From contig NC_081851.1 in assembly GCF_963259705.1 (NCBI RefSeq), positions 60,162,855 through 60,226,854 on the forward strand: a stretch of 64,000 bases of DNA, read 5' to 3'. The DNA is from Myotis daubentonii. Lineage: Eukaryota > Chordata > Mammalia > Chiroptera > Vespertilionidae. Below are positions 1 through 12,693 of the stretch, piece after piece; the first letter of the stretch is position 1; the number at the start of each line of letters is the position of its first letter. The position numbers and the translations under genes are program-made. The notes beneath the pieces are model-generated. The model was not told the DNA's origin. It did not search any database and worked only from the letters and a program-made list of their open reading frames with translations.

Positions 1-272
1 TTATAAATTGATAGGAGAGATAGGTATACATTTGACTTTCAATAATTTAGGCATAACCAGAAGAATAAAAATTAAAGCTCAACTTTCAAGCGTATCCAAA
101 AAAAGACAGAATGTTTCAAAGAAAAAGCATGGCAAATAGGAAACATTGAGATAATTCTCAGCTATTTTTGTCTCTTATTCTGTGTGGTAAACCATGTTAA
201 GTTTTCTGATGTTGAATCTCTTTACTTGAGATAAAACTATATTTAATCATCATGCATTAAAAAGCTATTAGA

Positions 273-485
273 GCCCTAACCGGTTTAGCTCAGTGGATAG
301 AGCATTGACCTGCGGACTGAAAGGTCCCAGGTTTGATTCCAGTCAAGGGCATGTACCTGGGTTGTGGGCACATCCCCAGTAGAGGTTGTGTAGGAGGCAA
401 CTGATCAATGTTTCTCTTTCATCGATGTTTCTAACTCTCTATCCCTCTCCCTTCCTCTCTATAAAAAAAATAATATATTTTTTAA
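273..485 (+). mobile_element. VES SINE
   Basis: The head begins GCCCTAACCGGTTTAGCTCA (tRNA-like A box) and carries a B-box-like GGTTTGATTCC. The CT-rich middle and A/T tail are typical of vesper bat VES SINEs. The 14-bp duplication AAAAAGCTATTAGA at 259-272 and 486-499 is perfect, so this insertion is fairly young. Confidence 0.95.
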
Positions 486-499
486 AAAAAGCTATTAGA

Positions 500-944
500 T
501 TTGACTATGCAATCTATTAAGAGTTTTACATCTATGTACAAAAATGAAATGGCCCTATAATTTATTTTTGTAGTGTCCTTGCCTGGTTTTTATATCAAAG
601 TTCTTTGCACACATTATGGTTTCTACCTGGAATCAACACCCATCCATCCACCTACATTTATCTGCCAAATTCCCACTTGTTTTTTATGTCTCAACCTGGG
701 CATTTCTTCTCCTGAACACTTTTTTGATTTGCTCTCTAAGGGACCTACCTACACTGGTCTTGTCATTGGATTTCGTCAACTCCCATTTACTCCATTTCCA
801 TTTCCATATCTCCTGGTTTTGTGCCTGATACATTTTCACTGTTCTCGTAGGTCAGGACCCAAGCACGAAACCCATGCTCCTGCTGCAACAGCCCTGGTCT
901 CCCCTATCTATGAAGCCACACTGGTCTCAAGACTTAGGCACACA
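500..944. other. Intergenic DNA, nothing recognised
   Basis: A 130-codon open frame runs through 573-965 and into the next SINE. It shows no recognisable domain and no plausible gene structure, and I read it as chance. Confidence 0.6.
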
Positions 945-1178
945 ACCCTAGCTGGTTTGATTTGATGGATAGAGCATAGGCTGGGGAGTGAAGGGTCCTG
1001 GGTTCGATTCTGGTTAAGGGCACATGCCTGGGCTGTGGGCTCGATCCCCAGTGGCGGGGGGCTGGGGGGGGGGGCCTTGCAGGAGGCAGCTGATCATTGA
1101 TTTTCTCTCATCATTGATATTCCTATCTCTCTCTCCCTTCCTCTCTTAATTAAATAAATTAAATATTTTTTTTCAAAA
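945..1178 (+). mobile_element. VES SINE (older copy)
   Basis: This is a diverged VES head with B box GGTTCGATTC and a G-rich expansion near 1056-1074. It is flanked by AAGACTTAGGCACACA at 929-944 and 1179-1194, a perfect 16-bp target duplication. Confidence 0.93.
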
Positions 1179-1258
1179 AAGACTTAGGCACACATATCAG
1201 GCCTAAGTATCCTAAGAATATTGAAAAGGGAATTATCAATGATTAATATGAGAAAGGT

Positions 1259-1299
<41 letters not shown>
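1259..1299 (+). repeat. (TG)n microsatellite
   Basis: About 20 uninterrupted TG dinucleotides. The Cys-Val repeat in a 60-codon frame starting at 1262 is an artefact of this repeat. Confidence 0.97.
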
Positions 1300-1304
<5 letters not shown>

Positions 1305-1599
1305 AATTAACAGGACCCATTTTTTATAGGCGCTTCAACTTACCAGGATATATATTCAGCCCAGCAGAAAGCCTCAGGGGATTGTCTGATCAATTGTCTT
1401 TTATTGGCTCAACCTCTCCACATGATCTCACCATCACCTTGTGATTTCCACTATCAAAATCCTTATCACATTGTATTGACACTTTTCCAGCTCTGTGTGT
1501 GCCACTAGACTAGAAGTGCATGAGAGGAAACTGGTAAGAGCCCCCTGAGCTAAAGCTAGAACTAGAAGCAGAAATGAGGTTAACTCCCATTTGATGAGT

Positions 1600-1765
1600 G
1601 CTATGTGCCTTGAGTCGGCGCTGATTCCTGGAAACCCTCTGAATGATGTCCTCATCAGCCCTGTTCAGCTCCTGTAGACTCATGTCTATAGCTTCTTTTA
1701 TGGAGTCAGTCCATCTTATGTTTGGTCTTCCATTTTTCCTGCCTCCTTCTATTTTCCCCCAGCAT
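1600..1765. repeat. Ancient interspersed repeat fragment, family not named
   Basis: The stretch with CTGATTCCTGGAAACCCT, then GTCAGTCCATCTTATGTTTG and CTTCCATTTTTCCTGCC, resembles a widely dispersed old mammalian LINE/SINE consensus. I cannot assign the family by eye. Confidence 0.45.
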
Positions 1766-4700
1766 TACTGTATTTTCTGAAGAATCCTAAGTTTGGTATC
1801 TTGGGCTAAATTTGGGTACATTGATTTTAGTGCTCTGCCTTTCTCCCTTACTAAGCATTACCATCTAGCTCACAGGGATCTCTACCAAGAAGGGAATAAA
1901 ATGACATTTCTCATATATAAGTGTTCAATAAATTGTAAAGGATTATACAGATATGAGATGATATTAGGTGAGCAAAGAGTTGTTGGCTGGCCTTAAAAAG
2001 GGGCTGCAATATTTCATGGCCAGCTCTCACCATTTTGTGTACTAAGTAGGAAAGATAATTTCCTAAATGACAGTCTCCTGGCTTGAAACATTCACATAAT
2101 TCCCCTAACTAAAAGTTTTGCTGACTTCTTACAGGAAGCACCAGATTTTTTGAATCTACAAATACATATAACAGGGTCAAAAATGTTAACTCACCCAACT
2201 CAGATGTGCAAGTTAGACAAATTATTATGAAATTAAGAAACTCATTTGCCTATAGGTCAAGGCATGTTCTGGAATCAACATGTTATTTGTAAAAAAAGAG
2301 AAAATAAACACATTTTACCTTCATTTTTGAATTCCTGTGCCATTGTTTTCAGAAGGTTATAAGTAGAAAACAAAAGAGAGACTTACTATTTATCCTTAAA
2401 CCCCAATAAGTATCAGGAGATTTTTGTGCACAGAATTTTAGCAACTCACCTGAGTGCCGCTCTGATTAAATTAAATTCTTACGCCTTAAACAATAGTAGG
2501 GGTAAAATGCACTGTTGAATCTGGTTAATGATCACTGTCAGCCTTCCATAGAAAATGGAAAGAAATGAAATTAAGCTATACTGTTACATGGAAGGTAAAA
2601 TTGAAAGGACAATGAGAGTTAAGCAATGGAAGAAAACTTCTTGGCTATATAACTAAGAATTTCTTAAAGAAATTCAGTGTCCTTAAACCAAAACCAGACT
2701 TCTGTTCTTCCTCCCAAGCCAAGCCCACGTCTAAGAGGGTGAAGGAGGTCATTTGTGGAAAAGAATAGGCATACATCAAAAAATTCTATAGCGGAATTTT
2801 TTGTCAACATCAGAAGATGTTAAAGGTGACATTGCCCTTCCTGTTGAAAATGGCAATGTTCTATTCTGATGGCAATGTTCTAGAACCATTATTCTATTTC
2901 CTGTAACAGAGACCATGCAAATAACAAAGACAAACTATGAAAGAGCCAAGGTGGAGTGCATTGTTAATAGCAAAAGTAGAAAATGCAAGAACAGGAACAC
3001 ATCACCCTACATCCTGTCCCTTTCTCTCCCAGAGTAAGATTCATAGATGAGACCTTGACCCTCTCTCACCTGTGAATCACACATTCAATAAACAGCCCAT
3101 GAACTCTTGGATCAAACCTCAGTATTTAGGTCAAAGGGAATTTTTTTCCTCCACCAACTCCTTAAGGCCCATAGCAGCTTCCCATTGAAATGGAGATAGG
3201 AACAAGGTAATGGATTCCCAAAGCCCTTTACCTCATGACCTGAATCTTTATTTCCTTTCATCATTCAGCTCATCAAACTCGCTCCTCTATGTCATCCAAG
3301 CAAATTTGTTTTTCTGCAACTATTTGATCATTTCCCTCTTGCCTCCAGGCTTCTCCCAGTACACCGCTTGCCCTGGAATTACATTCTCATTCCGGCCCTA
3401 CGCCAGCCAGCCAGCCCCTGCCCCGGCCCACCATGGACCTCCATCACACCCTAACCCTGGGCAGGCCCATGGGGTTGAATAAAAAAGCACACTGCATTTG
3501 GGGGACAAGTGACCTGCTAGCCTGAGGCTTTCATCTTGGCACTCTCTCTTCATTCCAGAAATTTATGGAGAAGCTGTCTTGTGGAGAAGGTAGAGACTCT
3601 CAGGGGGGCAGCAAAGATGACAGGATATCACCAACTGTGAGTGACCTAGATAAATGTATTTCCTCTTGAGTTTTTTCCTATCAGAGTGGAAAGGGTAATA
3701 TTTACTAGTAACCAAGACCCAGCTTTATTAATGTTCATGTCTATCTCGGGGAGGTACTAACACCTTTAAGGAACAACAGTCTGAAGCTCTCTGATACTGG
3801 CTGACACACTCAGATCCAGGGGGAACCCATTAGTCACTGATGCCAGTGACACTTTTCAGAAACTAGCTCGCTCTGAACCCAGTTAACTACCCAGGGAAAT
3901 GGCCTGTCCTCTCCTGCTCAGTAAAAACCATATTAATCTGTTTTTCATTGATTCCCGTTTGTTTTCAAGTAGTTTTCGTTTTGTAATCTCTTTTAAATTG
4001 TGTCACAGAAGAATGTGAATGATACCAAATGCAATTGGATTTGGCAAAAGGTTCAGAATGCCTCAGAAACAGTTGGATTATTCCAGGGCGACAACGTAGA
4101 GAATTGATTCCAAATCTCCTGCTGTTCCCTCTTCCACGTACCCTGATCCTGTGACTGGCCCACTGAAGACTATTCTAGAAGCAGAAAAAGAAGGGGATAG
4201 ATGGGACTGACACAAAGTGGGCATCTGCATTTTCTCCTGTGCAACGGAGCCCTCTTTGTATGAAGGAGCTAACATCACCTATTTCAGAAGGTTGATAGAA
4301 GACTAAATTACTTCACATACACTAAATCATCTAAAGCACAGTGAATGCTTAAGAAACGCTCATTCCCCCAGCTCCTTCTCATAGCCTCAATCTCCCCTTT
4401 TCTGTCTCCCAGTTTTATAAGAGATGAGCATGCATCCCAACAGGATAAACTTAGTCCAACCAAATGTATAACCCTGTTATGGTCCACATTTCTCTCTTGC
4501 CACAATTTTATAACTCACTGGGGAAAAAAACAATTGTTTTAAATAAAAATCTACCCTTAGCCAATCTATTCCCTTTATGTCACTCCCTTTTCTATATAAC
4601 CTCACATGTGGGAGACAAAATGTACTTCATAACACGCTTTCAAATGTGATTTTCTTCCTTCCATCTCCCTGCAGGCTCAGATCCCAGAAAAAGTCTTCAT

Positions 4701-5773
4701 ACCTCATAAACATCAGCGAATTTATTAAGAGTTTAGTCCTAGCTAGTCTTTCTCTGTCCCAAAAGGTCTGGCTGTCATAAGTTTTTTTTTCTCCCCTCCA
4801 AAATGTTCTAAAGCAGATTGACAATGGAAAAACAAATAAAACTCCACAAGCAGGCTGTAAATCCTATCACTGTCTAAGGCACTGTGTGTATGACTGGCCA
4901 CACTTGATAAAGCTTTAAGAAATGACTGCATGTGACAAAGAAATGCCAACTATGTGACATGATGCAGGTGCAAGCTAACACTATGGTGGTCATCATTTTG
5001 CAAAATACTATATCAGATCAACAGGTTGTACTGCTAGACCAGTTTTATCTCATAGCTGGAAAAATAAATAACACATAGAACTCAACAGAGACAATCGAAT
5101 GCTTGGAATTACTTTAAGACAACAAAATTCATTTTCTAAATTGTATGAGATTATGATTTACGTAATCTTTTCCTTTTGTATTTTTATATTACTTCGAAAT
5201 CCCTGCATACTTTTATAACTACTCACCAAGTTGCTCCCACACTCTCAGTCTTCCAGCACATCCTCCCATCCCTCTAACAATACAATCAATGGTACTCTGT
5301 TGATGCCTGGAGAGGATGCCAGTCCCTGGAGGACAGCTGCCATGCACGGAATGCATTTTGGCTCCTAGCTCAGGGCCTTGCACATAATGGATGCTCTCAA
5401 TAAATATTTAAAGTCAGTTGAACCATATCTTATTCATCTCTTGAATATCTAAAATATTACCAGGTATCTATGCCAGACTTCATATATCCTTGGTCATTTT
5501 ACTTAATGGATGAATTAACTTCCTTAAGGCAAGCATGGCACTTTACATAGGAGAAGACATTGTACAATGAAGCATTCCCTGCATATCCAATGAAGTGAGA
5601 AATAAATTGAACCTCCCATGTGATGAACAATTGGTGGGGCTGAGCAATTCAGCACTCTTATGGGAAATGGGTAACTGACGTTAATTCTTACAGTAGAGAG
5701 ATCAAGGAAAAATTCATTTGAAGTGTGGAGGTGACATTTTCCTCACTTCCATAAGGAAAGTTTTCATTATATA
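1766..5773. other. AT-rich intergenic DNA with weak old repeats
   Basis: No gene is recognised. About 3230-3470 and 5290-5420 read like L2 3' material: the latter ends in TTGCACATAATGGATGCT followed by CTCAATAAATATTT. Open frames here are under 100 codons and not domain-like. The rest shows no structure I can name. Confidence 0.5.
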
Positions 5774-6175
5774 CCAGAGGCCTGGTGCACAGATTCGTGC
5801 ACCAGTGGGGTCCCTCCGCATGGCCTGCGGGGATCGGGCCAAAACCCGGCAGTCCAACACTGCCTGCCAGTCCTGCCTGCCGCTCCTGCTCATCCCGGCC
5901 CCGCTGCACCTGACACCACTGCCGCTTGGTAGGCTTGCTGCCACTCCACTGTGGTCTCTGGGCTATGGTGGCCAGCCATGAACCCTGAATCTGGCGCCTG
6001 TTGGTCAGCTGAGAGGTGTGCCCATCACAGTCAGCTGAGCAGCGCTCCTGCTGTGGGAGTGCACTGATCACCAGGGGGCAGCTTCTGCATTGAGCGTCTG
6101 CCCCCTGGTGGTCAGTATATGTCATAGCGACTGGCTGACCAGTCAAATGGTTGCTTAGGCTTTTATATATATAGG
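5774..6175 (-). mobile_element. HeliBat-type non-autonomous Helitron
   Basis: The element is in reverse orientation. The 3' end appears as CCAGAGGCCTGGTGCAC (canonical CTAG has one change), followed by the GTGCAC/GTGCAC terminal hairpin. The 5' end appears as CTTTTATATATATAGG. It is flanked by A at 5773 and T at 6176, as expected for A|T insertion. It carries no Rep/helicase coding. Two CTCF-core-like motifs face each other at 6068-6081 and 6098-6111. A 152-codon frame on its minus strand is not a gene. Confidence 0.88.
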
Positions 6176-6306
6176 TAGGTTCTACCTAGTTGTAAAAAGC
6201 TTTAATTTTATGACTATTGCACTATATAAGACAAAGCAGTGTGGGGCTTCACCAGCAGCATAAAAAATGACCTAGATTTAGAGTGGAAATTACCTCTATT
6301 TTAGAT

Positions 6307-6526
6307 CAGTGGTTCCCAACTGGGGGCAGTTTTGCCCCCAAGACATGTGGTGATATCTGGATACATTATAGATGATCACAACTTGGGGTGAGGAGGTAGT
6401 TTACAACTGGCATACAGTGGTTTGAGACCAGGATGCTGCCAAACATTCTACAATACACAAGAAAGTCCTGCATAACAAAGGTATCTCCATCCCAAATGTC
6501 CACAGTGCTGAGGCTGACAAACCCTG
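6307..6526 (+). mobile_element. MER20 (hAT-Charlie) fossil
   Basis: It begins CAGTGGTTCCCAACTGGGGG and ends in the matching terminus around CTGACAAACCCTG. The central part, GGGGCAGTTTTGCCCCC and the CTGCCAAACATTCTACAA tract, fits MER20, an ancient eutherian DNA transposon. The flanking duplication is decayed. Confidence 0.85.
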
Positions 6527-9500
6527 CTCTACAGAAAGCTGTCACCTGCTGCTTGTGTGACCTCAAACAAATGACTTTTCTTAATTGTGATGGGGGGTAT
6601 GGAATCCCTTCCTCTCTAGCATGCCAATGTTGCAAGAACCCAATATGATACTGTAAGAGTATGCTAAACAGTAAGTACCTATATAAATATGTTGTTGGTA
6701 GTAAAGCATATGTAAGAAAGCATAAAAGTCAAGTTGCTGAGTCTTAGGTAGCCTCAGCCAGCGCACCTCAAAATGAGTAGCCCCCAGAGGCCAGGCCAAC
6801 AACACAGTGGCAAGCACAGCTCTCAAGCAAGAGGGCCAGGTCTTCCTAGGATCCCAGGTCCACTTCAGAGAGGGCCTTAACCCCCGAGACCATTCTAGAA
6901 CAAATGCATCTATGAGATGCCTGAGAGAGACAGTAGGGAAGGGTGCCTGGGTCCCTCCACTGTTGGCCACCATGAGACACCAAGGCAGTGGCCAGATTAG
7001 AGCCAACCACTAAAACCTGCTTTCCTTTCATTCAGTGAAGTTTCTTAAATACAGAAGCAGTATTTATAGACTGAAAATAACCCGTCAGAAGACATTGTAC
7101 CAACACATGTTGACTCAATCCCTGGCATGAGTGCCTGGAAATTAGGGATTGGTGACAAATCCAGATGAAACTCCTATGAAAACAAGGGCAAAGCAGCTCA
7201 GAAAAGCAGTTAGTATCAAAATATAAGGTCAGTTCTTCTTCAGCTGCTGAGAACTCTAGTAAAAATTAGTCCACAAATATTTTTTCCTTCTGATGAAATC
7301 CTTGAAGAGAAAGGGAAATTCATGTTCTTTAACTGTCTCCACAAATCATAAACTTATTGATGGAAAACAGAAACTGCTTAGGTACACCTGAAAGTTCAAA
7401 ACATGTTTAATTTATTACAAATCCCTGAAATTTAGGACATTTACTGGCATTCCCCCAAAGCCAATAAACTGAACATGAAATTCTAAGATTTTTCTTTGAG
7501 GTTTGGCACTAGCATTCGTTCAGTCAGCCTGCACTAATAATCTCCGATAATTTAATAACACACAGAGTAAATCTCTACAGTTAGACTTGTAAAACAGATT
7601 AAAATGAGGGGAGGACCTAAGAAGATATGTGGATTCAAAACCTAATGAATTTAACATGAGAATGAACATAGGAAAGTAATAAATTGTAGGGGTGTGTCAC
7701 TTTAAATAAGTCATCTTCGGTGGAAAGTCCAGAGTTAAAGCACATTTTCCTAATATGGATGGATGGCCATAAATTAAGGCATGAGGATAGAATTTTCCAA
7801 ATCACAAGAAACTAGAAATGATAGGGATTGTAGTATGCAGCTATGGGCTTTAGGTTGCTGTTTTCCTTTCAGAAAACTTGGTATTAAGAGATCTAAAGCA
7901 AAAAATACTAATTCTTCCTGCATTCTGTGCCTGAAAACACACTAAATCCTAACTTTATTGAAATGTGCTTTATTTCTTTCTCCTTAAGCAATCCCTGGAT
8001 TAGGAGCTATAAGAAAGATCAACTGTTAACGGGTTCTTCTCAAGCACCCAAGTACAAAGCATTTTGTTGAGGGCTCTCAACCATATTGAATGTAAACTCT
8101 AATTGAAATGTAAAAATATTTTTAAAAGTAATTACAGGGTGAGAAAAAACACACATGCATCAGATCCCACAAAGTTTTTGTTTTATTGGAATGTTTACAT
8201 TTTTCAGCTTTATTGGGGAAATAAAGAACATGGAAGATATGATAACACAAGAAATTAATAAAAGTTTGATATACCACCATAAACTAATATAAAGCAGAAT
8301 ATAATTACCTGCTCTGTACGTAGGATAAACTGAGTGTTATTAAAATAGAAAGTCAGAGAAATAACTGTGAACAGGAAAGACCTGAGAAAACATCCGTAAA
8401 TGGGGGGAAAGACTCAGTTTTTCCTTCCTGGGCAGGGAAAAACTCGGTTCTTATCTACTGTTTCTCTCCTGTGAATCTCCTTTATACTTATTATAAAACA
8501 CTTCATCCTGGTTACCAAATGTGTGGCGGTTTTTCCCCCACACCAAGCAATTCTGTGTGTCACCAGCTGGGTACCCTACAATTTAAAGCTCAATTCTAAC
8601 ACTATCAACCCAGATAGCATTAGATCCTACAGATTAAGAGCTCAATCCCACAAGACTGCAAACACCCCACTCCCACCAAATACACACTTCAGTTATCACC
8701 TAGTTACTGGTTACAAGATCAAAAGTCCTAATGACCCCTCCTTTGGGCTTGGTTAATTTGCTAGAAGAGCTCAGGAGCTCTATGGCAGGAACTGGTTGCA
8801 AAGACCAATATATATTTTTTCTATTATCTTACAGCATCACAGAGAGAGGAATCAGAATCATGTTTTCCAAAATGAATAGGATGTGATAGGCAGAATAAAA
8901 GGGGGAAGGTAGGTCATTATGCCAATCAAAATGCAAAGGTGAACAACCCAGGGGACAGAGGGTTAAACACCTGGACTGGACCAGAGGGTGAAGTTGAGCC
9001 ACTGGAGCGAAGATTGAAAATGAGCATGTTGTAAAGGACCTAGAAGGTGCATTTCAATTTGGAGTTTTCCTTGCTGAAAGGGAGGGAGGGAAGGAGGGGG
9101 GAGGGAAGGAGAGAGAGAGGAAGGGGAGAAACTATTCCTTGATGCCCAGTCCTGACAGGCCAATGCCAAAATTAAAATGATATTTTTAACAAGAGTTATT
9201 TAATAGTAAAATATAGTACATCAGAAAAGAGAAAGCTAAGAGATAGATGGACGGAAGCCAAACTGGAACAACTCCTGGATCTCTCCAAAGTTCATTTTCT
9301 TTAGCTTTCCAAAGCCATGTATAAGGTTTACTAAGAATGGTGTAATGTCAATTTGGACTCACCTACTAAAAGATAGTTCCCATAAACATAACTTCCAATT
9401 ATTTAAGTATTTTTCTGCATACCAACCAATACTGTTAAAAATGAATCCTTCTTTGGTGGATTCTACCACTCCACAGTTAAAACATTGCTCAAGGACAAGG

Positions 9501-9885
9501 AAGGACAAGAGGCTATCACAAAGACTTGATAAGATTATGTAACTTTATAATAGCTAAATGACAGGAATATTGTTCAAATAATGAAATTCATTAGTTCTAC
9601 TGGTTCCTACACATCTGGAACATTGTGCTAAATTCCAGGGACCATATTTTAAAAAGACATTGGTTGATATATCAAAATTGTCTAGAGAGAACCGACCAAG
9701 TTGGTAAAGAATTTGGGTGTAAAGCAAATCAAAGAACAATTGGATGAACGTAAGAAAGTCAGACAACTACAGATAACCATCTGAAAGTAGCCTAGACATC
9801 CTCAGATCATAGTGAGCTTTCCATCACCAAAAGTACTCAATCAAAAGCCAAAGTACAGTTTGTCAAGGAGACTATAAGAGCACAT
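6527..9885. other. Intergenic DNA, little recognised
   Basis: Positions 6540-6650 resemble a worn MIR core (CTGCTTGTGTGACCTCAAAC). A purine-rich GGGA/GGAGA tract lies at 9075-9130. No coding frame with domain character or exon structure is visible. Confidence 0.5.
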
Positions 9886-10102
9886 TTTTAAAAAAATATC
9901 TAATTTATTTCAGAGAGGAAGGGAAGGGGGAGAGAAAGGAAAATGTCAATGATGAGAGAGAATCATTGATTGGCTGCCTCCTGCACACTCCCTACTGGGG
10001 ATTGAGAGCCTGCAACCCAGGCATGTGCCCTGACTGGGAATGGAACTTTTCCTTCCTGGTCCATGAGTCAACACTCAACCACTGAGCCACACTGACCTGG
10101 CC
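9886..10102 (-). mobile_element. VES SINE (older copy)
   Basis: Reverse-oriented VES: the A-box-like head appears as TGAGCCACACTGACCTGGCC at the right end, and the CT-rich body appears as GA-rich sequence at the left. The flanks AGAGCACATT and AGAGTGCTTC are a poor duplication, so it is old. Confidence 0.85.
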
Positions 10103-10309
10103 AGAGTGCTTCTTAAATCTGTCATCAGCAATACATGCTGTCACCCTTTCAGCACCTAGTATAATCAGGCTAAGAGAAAATACAATTCACTGTTTCTGAA
10201 CTGCTCTCAAAACGTTAATGTAACATTGGACTTTTGTCATTATATAATCTCATTTATTCAGCCCTTAACCCATAGATACTATTGTTCCTTCTTTCCATTC
10301 ATACCCAAA

Positions 10310-12260
10310 CCTTTCCACCTTTGAAAGGGACATCAGGTTCACCACTGTGCTGATCTAGATGCTGCAGCAATACTAGTCGAACAAGTGCCCCTGCTCCCAG
10401 TTCACTCCTTTTCAGAGGGGGTGAGATTAAGCAGGTGCAGAATTTAGGGGCTGTCTTTACCACCCAGCAATATGGCTGATTCTCTGTTAATCCCATTTAG
10501 TCAGATGGGTTGAAGGCTCATCCTGTCCAATCAGGCCCTTAGGTATTCTGACACTGAGGTTAAAAGTAGTTACACTTTCTTGTTTAGAAATCACCATTTA
10601 CAGCCCTTGTGGTCACATCGCTGGTCCTGTGACCACTGCATCAAGTATGAAAAGGAAAAGTTAATATGATCCTTTCTTCCCCAGATTCACCAAAGAAACA
10701 GGACTCTACCTGGTGGGAACACTCCTTTAGGCCCACTGTGTTCATGTTGAGTGTGACCAACACTCCTAAAAGCATGTAAGACAGCCCTTCATGCCTTATC
10801 TCCCCCAATTTTAGACAAGCAATGCTTCATTGTGCACTCCAATTTTCTATCACACTGTTGCTGGGATCATAGCTCCAGCTCACTGTCAGGCATAGGCTGT
10901 AAACTGTGTGCCTGTGAAGAAATGATGCTCGGCCATCCACATCGGTGCATTATGGTTCCTTCAGGTTCTTCCACAGTTCTCTGATCATTTGCATCTACAA
11001 GCGAGTCAGCAAAGCCTAGCCCAGAGTCAGTGTCCATTCCTGCCAAGTCCCATTGGTGGCGCCCAGGGCTATGAGCATCAGTTTCACTTGCCAGCTACAT
11101 CCAGGGTCTTCCCACCGGGGAATCTGCCACATGGCCATCTGCAGTCTCTCTTTTGCTGGCAGACAGAACAGTTCTTATTGAAATGCTGTGCCTATGAGGA
11201 TGCCAGGACTCTGTCTACAGTCAGTCCATCTCTGCAATGCTGCAGCACCCCCATGTCCACTTGTTTCACAGGCCCAGGTGGACACTTCAAGGGAGCACAC
11301 TGAGGTACCTGCTTGTCAATTCCAATCACCTTCCAAACCTCGAAGGGAACTCTGGTGGGCACCAACACTTCCTACTTTAATGCACCTCTAAAACTTCCCC
11401 CCATTAGCAGGGCAGGTTTCCACTGCACCACACAGCCATATGGACCATACAGCCAGGCCACTAGCCACTGCCCGTGACTCAATAGAAATCTAAACATAGG
11501 GGCTTTTACCACTATTCAATTCTTCTATCGCCGTTACAATAACAGCATGCGATTCAGCTCAAATGAGCTGATCAGTTTTTACCTTCTTCAGACTTTTCAT
11601 CTGCTGGTCTGAATACAGCAGCTTCCCAAACAGGATGTTGTCCATTCACTTTGGAACTGCCCATCCACAAAGCAAACTGCTCTTTGTTGATCAGTCAAGA
11701 GTGGTTTATAGAGCACTGTCCAGGGCACTGCTCCAGAGTCATTGCTAGGGCAAGGGCCCCCTGCCTGCCTCTCCTGTATGTCTTCCTTGTATTCCTCAGG
11801 CACCGTGGTCCCGTGTAAACCATTTCCACTTAATTATGGACTCTTCTGGGCACTCCATCTCCATTAGATGTTTCAATTCTCTCATGTAAAGTCCCGGTAG
11901 TCATCACTGAGAGGCACTCATAGGCTCCTGCCATAAGCCCCAGTCTATTTCCCCACAAAGGTAATACGGATGCAAGCATTTCACATAATATCTTTTTGAA
12001 ACATACCATTTCTTCTACCTTAATTCTGTCAACTGTTGTGTACCCAACTGTAGCCTCTATTTGGACTTAACGGGTTTTGGTTTCACAGTTAAAGGAAACC
12101 CCATATCCTGCCTAAGGAGTTTCCTCTGTTCCAATCACATGATTGGGTCTATTGGCAGCCAGCCCCCACCCTTAGGTGCTTTCCTCATTAGCATAACAAG
12201 AGACACCTCAAAGTTGCAGCAGTATGATTTCTCCCCCCTCCCCCCAGAGACTGGTTGGTG
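10310..12260 (-). pseudogene. ERV-L-type endogenous retrovirus pol fossil (RNase H to integrase)
   Basis: Read on the minus strand, this segment gives broken fragments resembling ERV-L pol. RNase H-like peptides fall at about 11400-11710 (a DG pair in a TDG-like context at about 11670, and a tDSWAVANGL-like segment near 11430-11470). An integrase-like segment with a CxxC spacing lies at about 11150-11330, and further 3' pol-like sequence continues towards 10310. The frame is interrupted by many stops and shifts, with no open frame longer than about 100 codons. No flanking LTRs were recognised. It is an ancient, dead copy. Confidence 0.6.
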
Positions 12261-12374
12261 AAGGCTGGAAAATGATCTTGAAGGAAAGATGAGAAATGAC
12301 ACAGAATACATGGGCCAAAAACAAGGATGAGAAATAGGAATGTTAATGGTCCTGTGAAGGGAAGTAGATACCAA

Positions 12375-12693
12375 TCTACACTAATAAAAAAGAAAGATGC
12401 AAATTGACTGTACCTTCATGATGCCTACCAGCCAATCAGGAGTATGCTAATTGACCCAACAAAGATGGCTGGTTAATTTGCATACGCAGGCACCGAGTGG
12501 ATGGGGGTGGGGTGGGATGCTTGCATCGTCGCCATGGCGATAATGCAGGCGTTTCACACTGCCCCAGCAGCTCCAGGCCTCTGGGCAGCGTGGGAAGGCC
12601 GAAAGGTGGCTTCAGGCCAGAGCAAAGGCGGTGCCAGCAGTCAGGGGAAGGAAGGCCCATTCTTGCATGAATTTTCATGCATCGGGCCTCTAG
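12375..12693 (+). mobile_element. HeliBat-type non-autonomous Helitron
   Basis: The 5' end is TCTACACTAATAAAAAAG and the 3' end is CATCGGGCCTCTAG. The subterminal hairpin is diverged (TGCATGAATTTTCATGCA). It is flanked by A (12374) and T (12694). The interior is GC-rich from about 12480. Confidence 0.88.

Noticed and set aside
273..360. tRNA gene-like A and B boxes (also at 19875, 23877, 40563, 51271 and other sites)
   Set aside because: They are the tRNA-derived heads of VES SINEs, with SINE bodies, tails and target duplications.
573..965. 130-codon frame near the left end
   Set aside because: It has no domain, runs into a SINE, and shows no exon structure; consistent with chance.
5688..6146. 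152-codon minus-strand frame
   Set aside because: It lies almost wholly within a non-autonomous Helitron and has no Rep or helicase motif.
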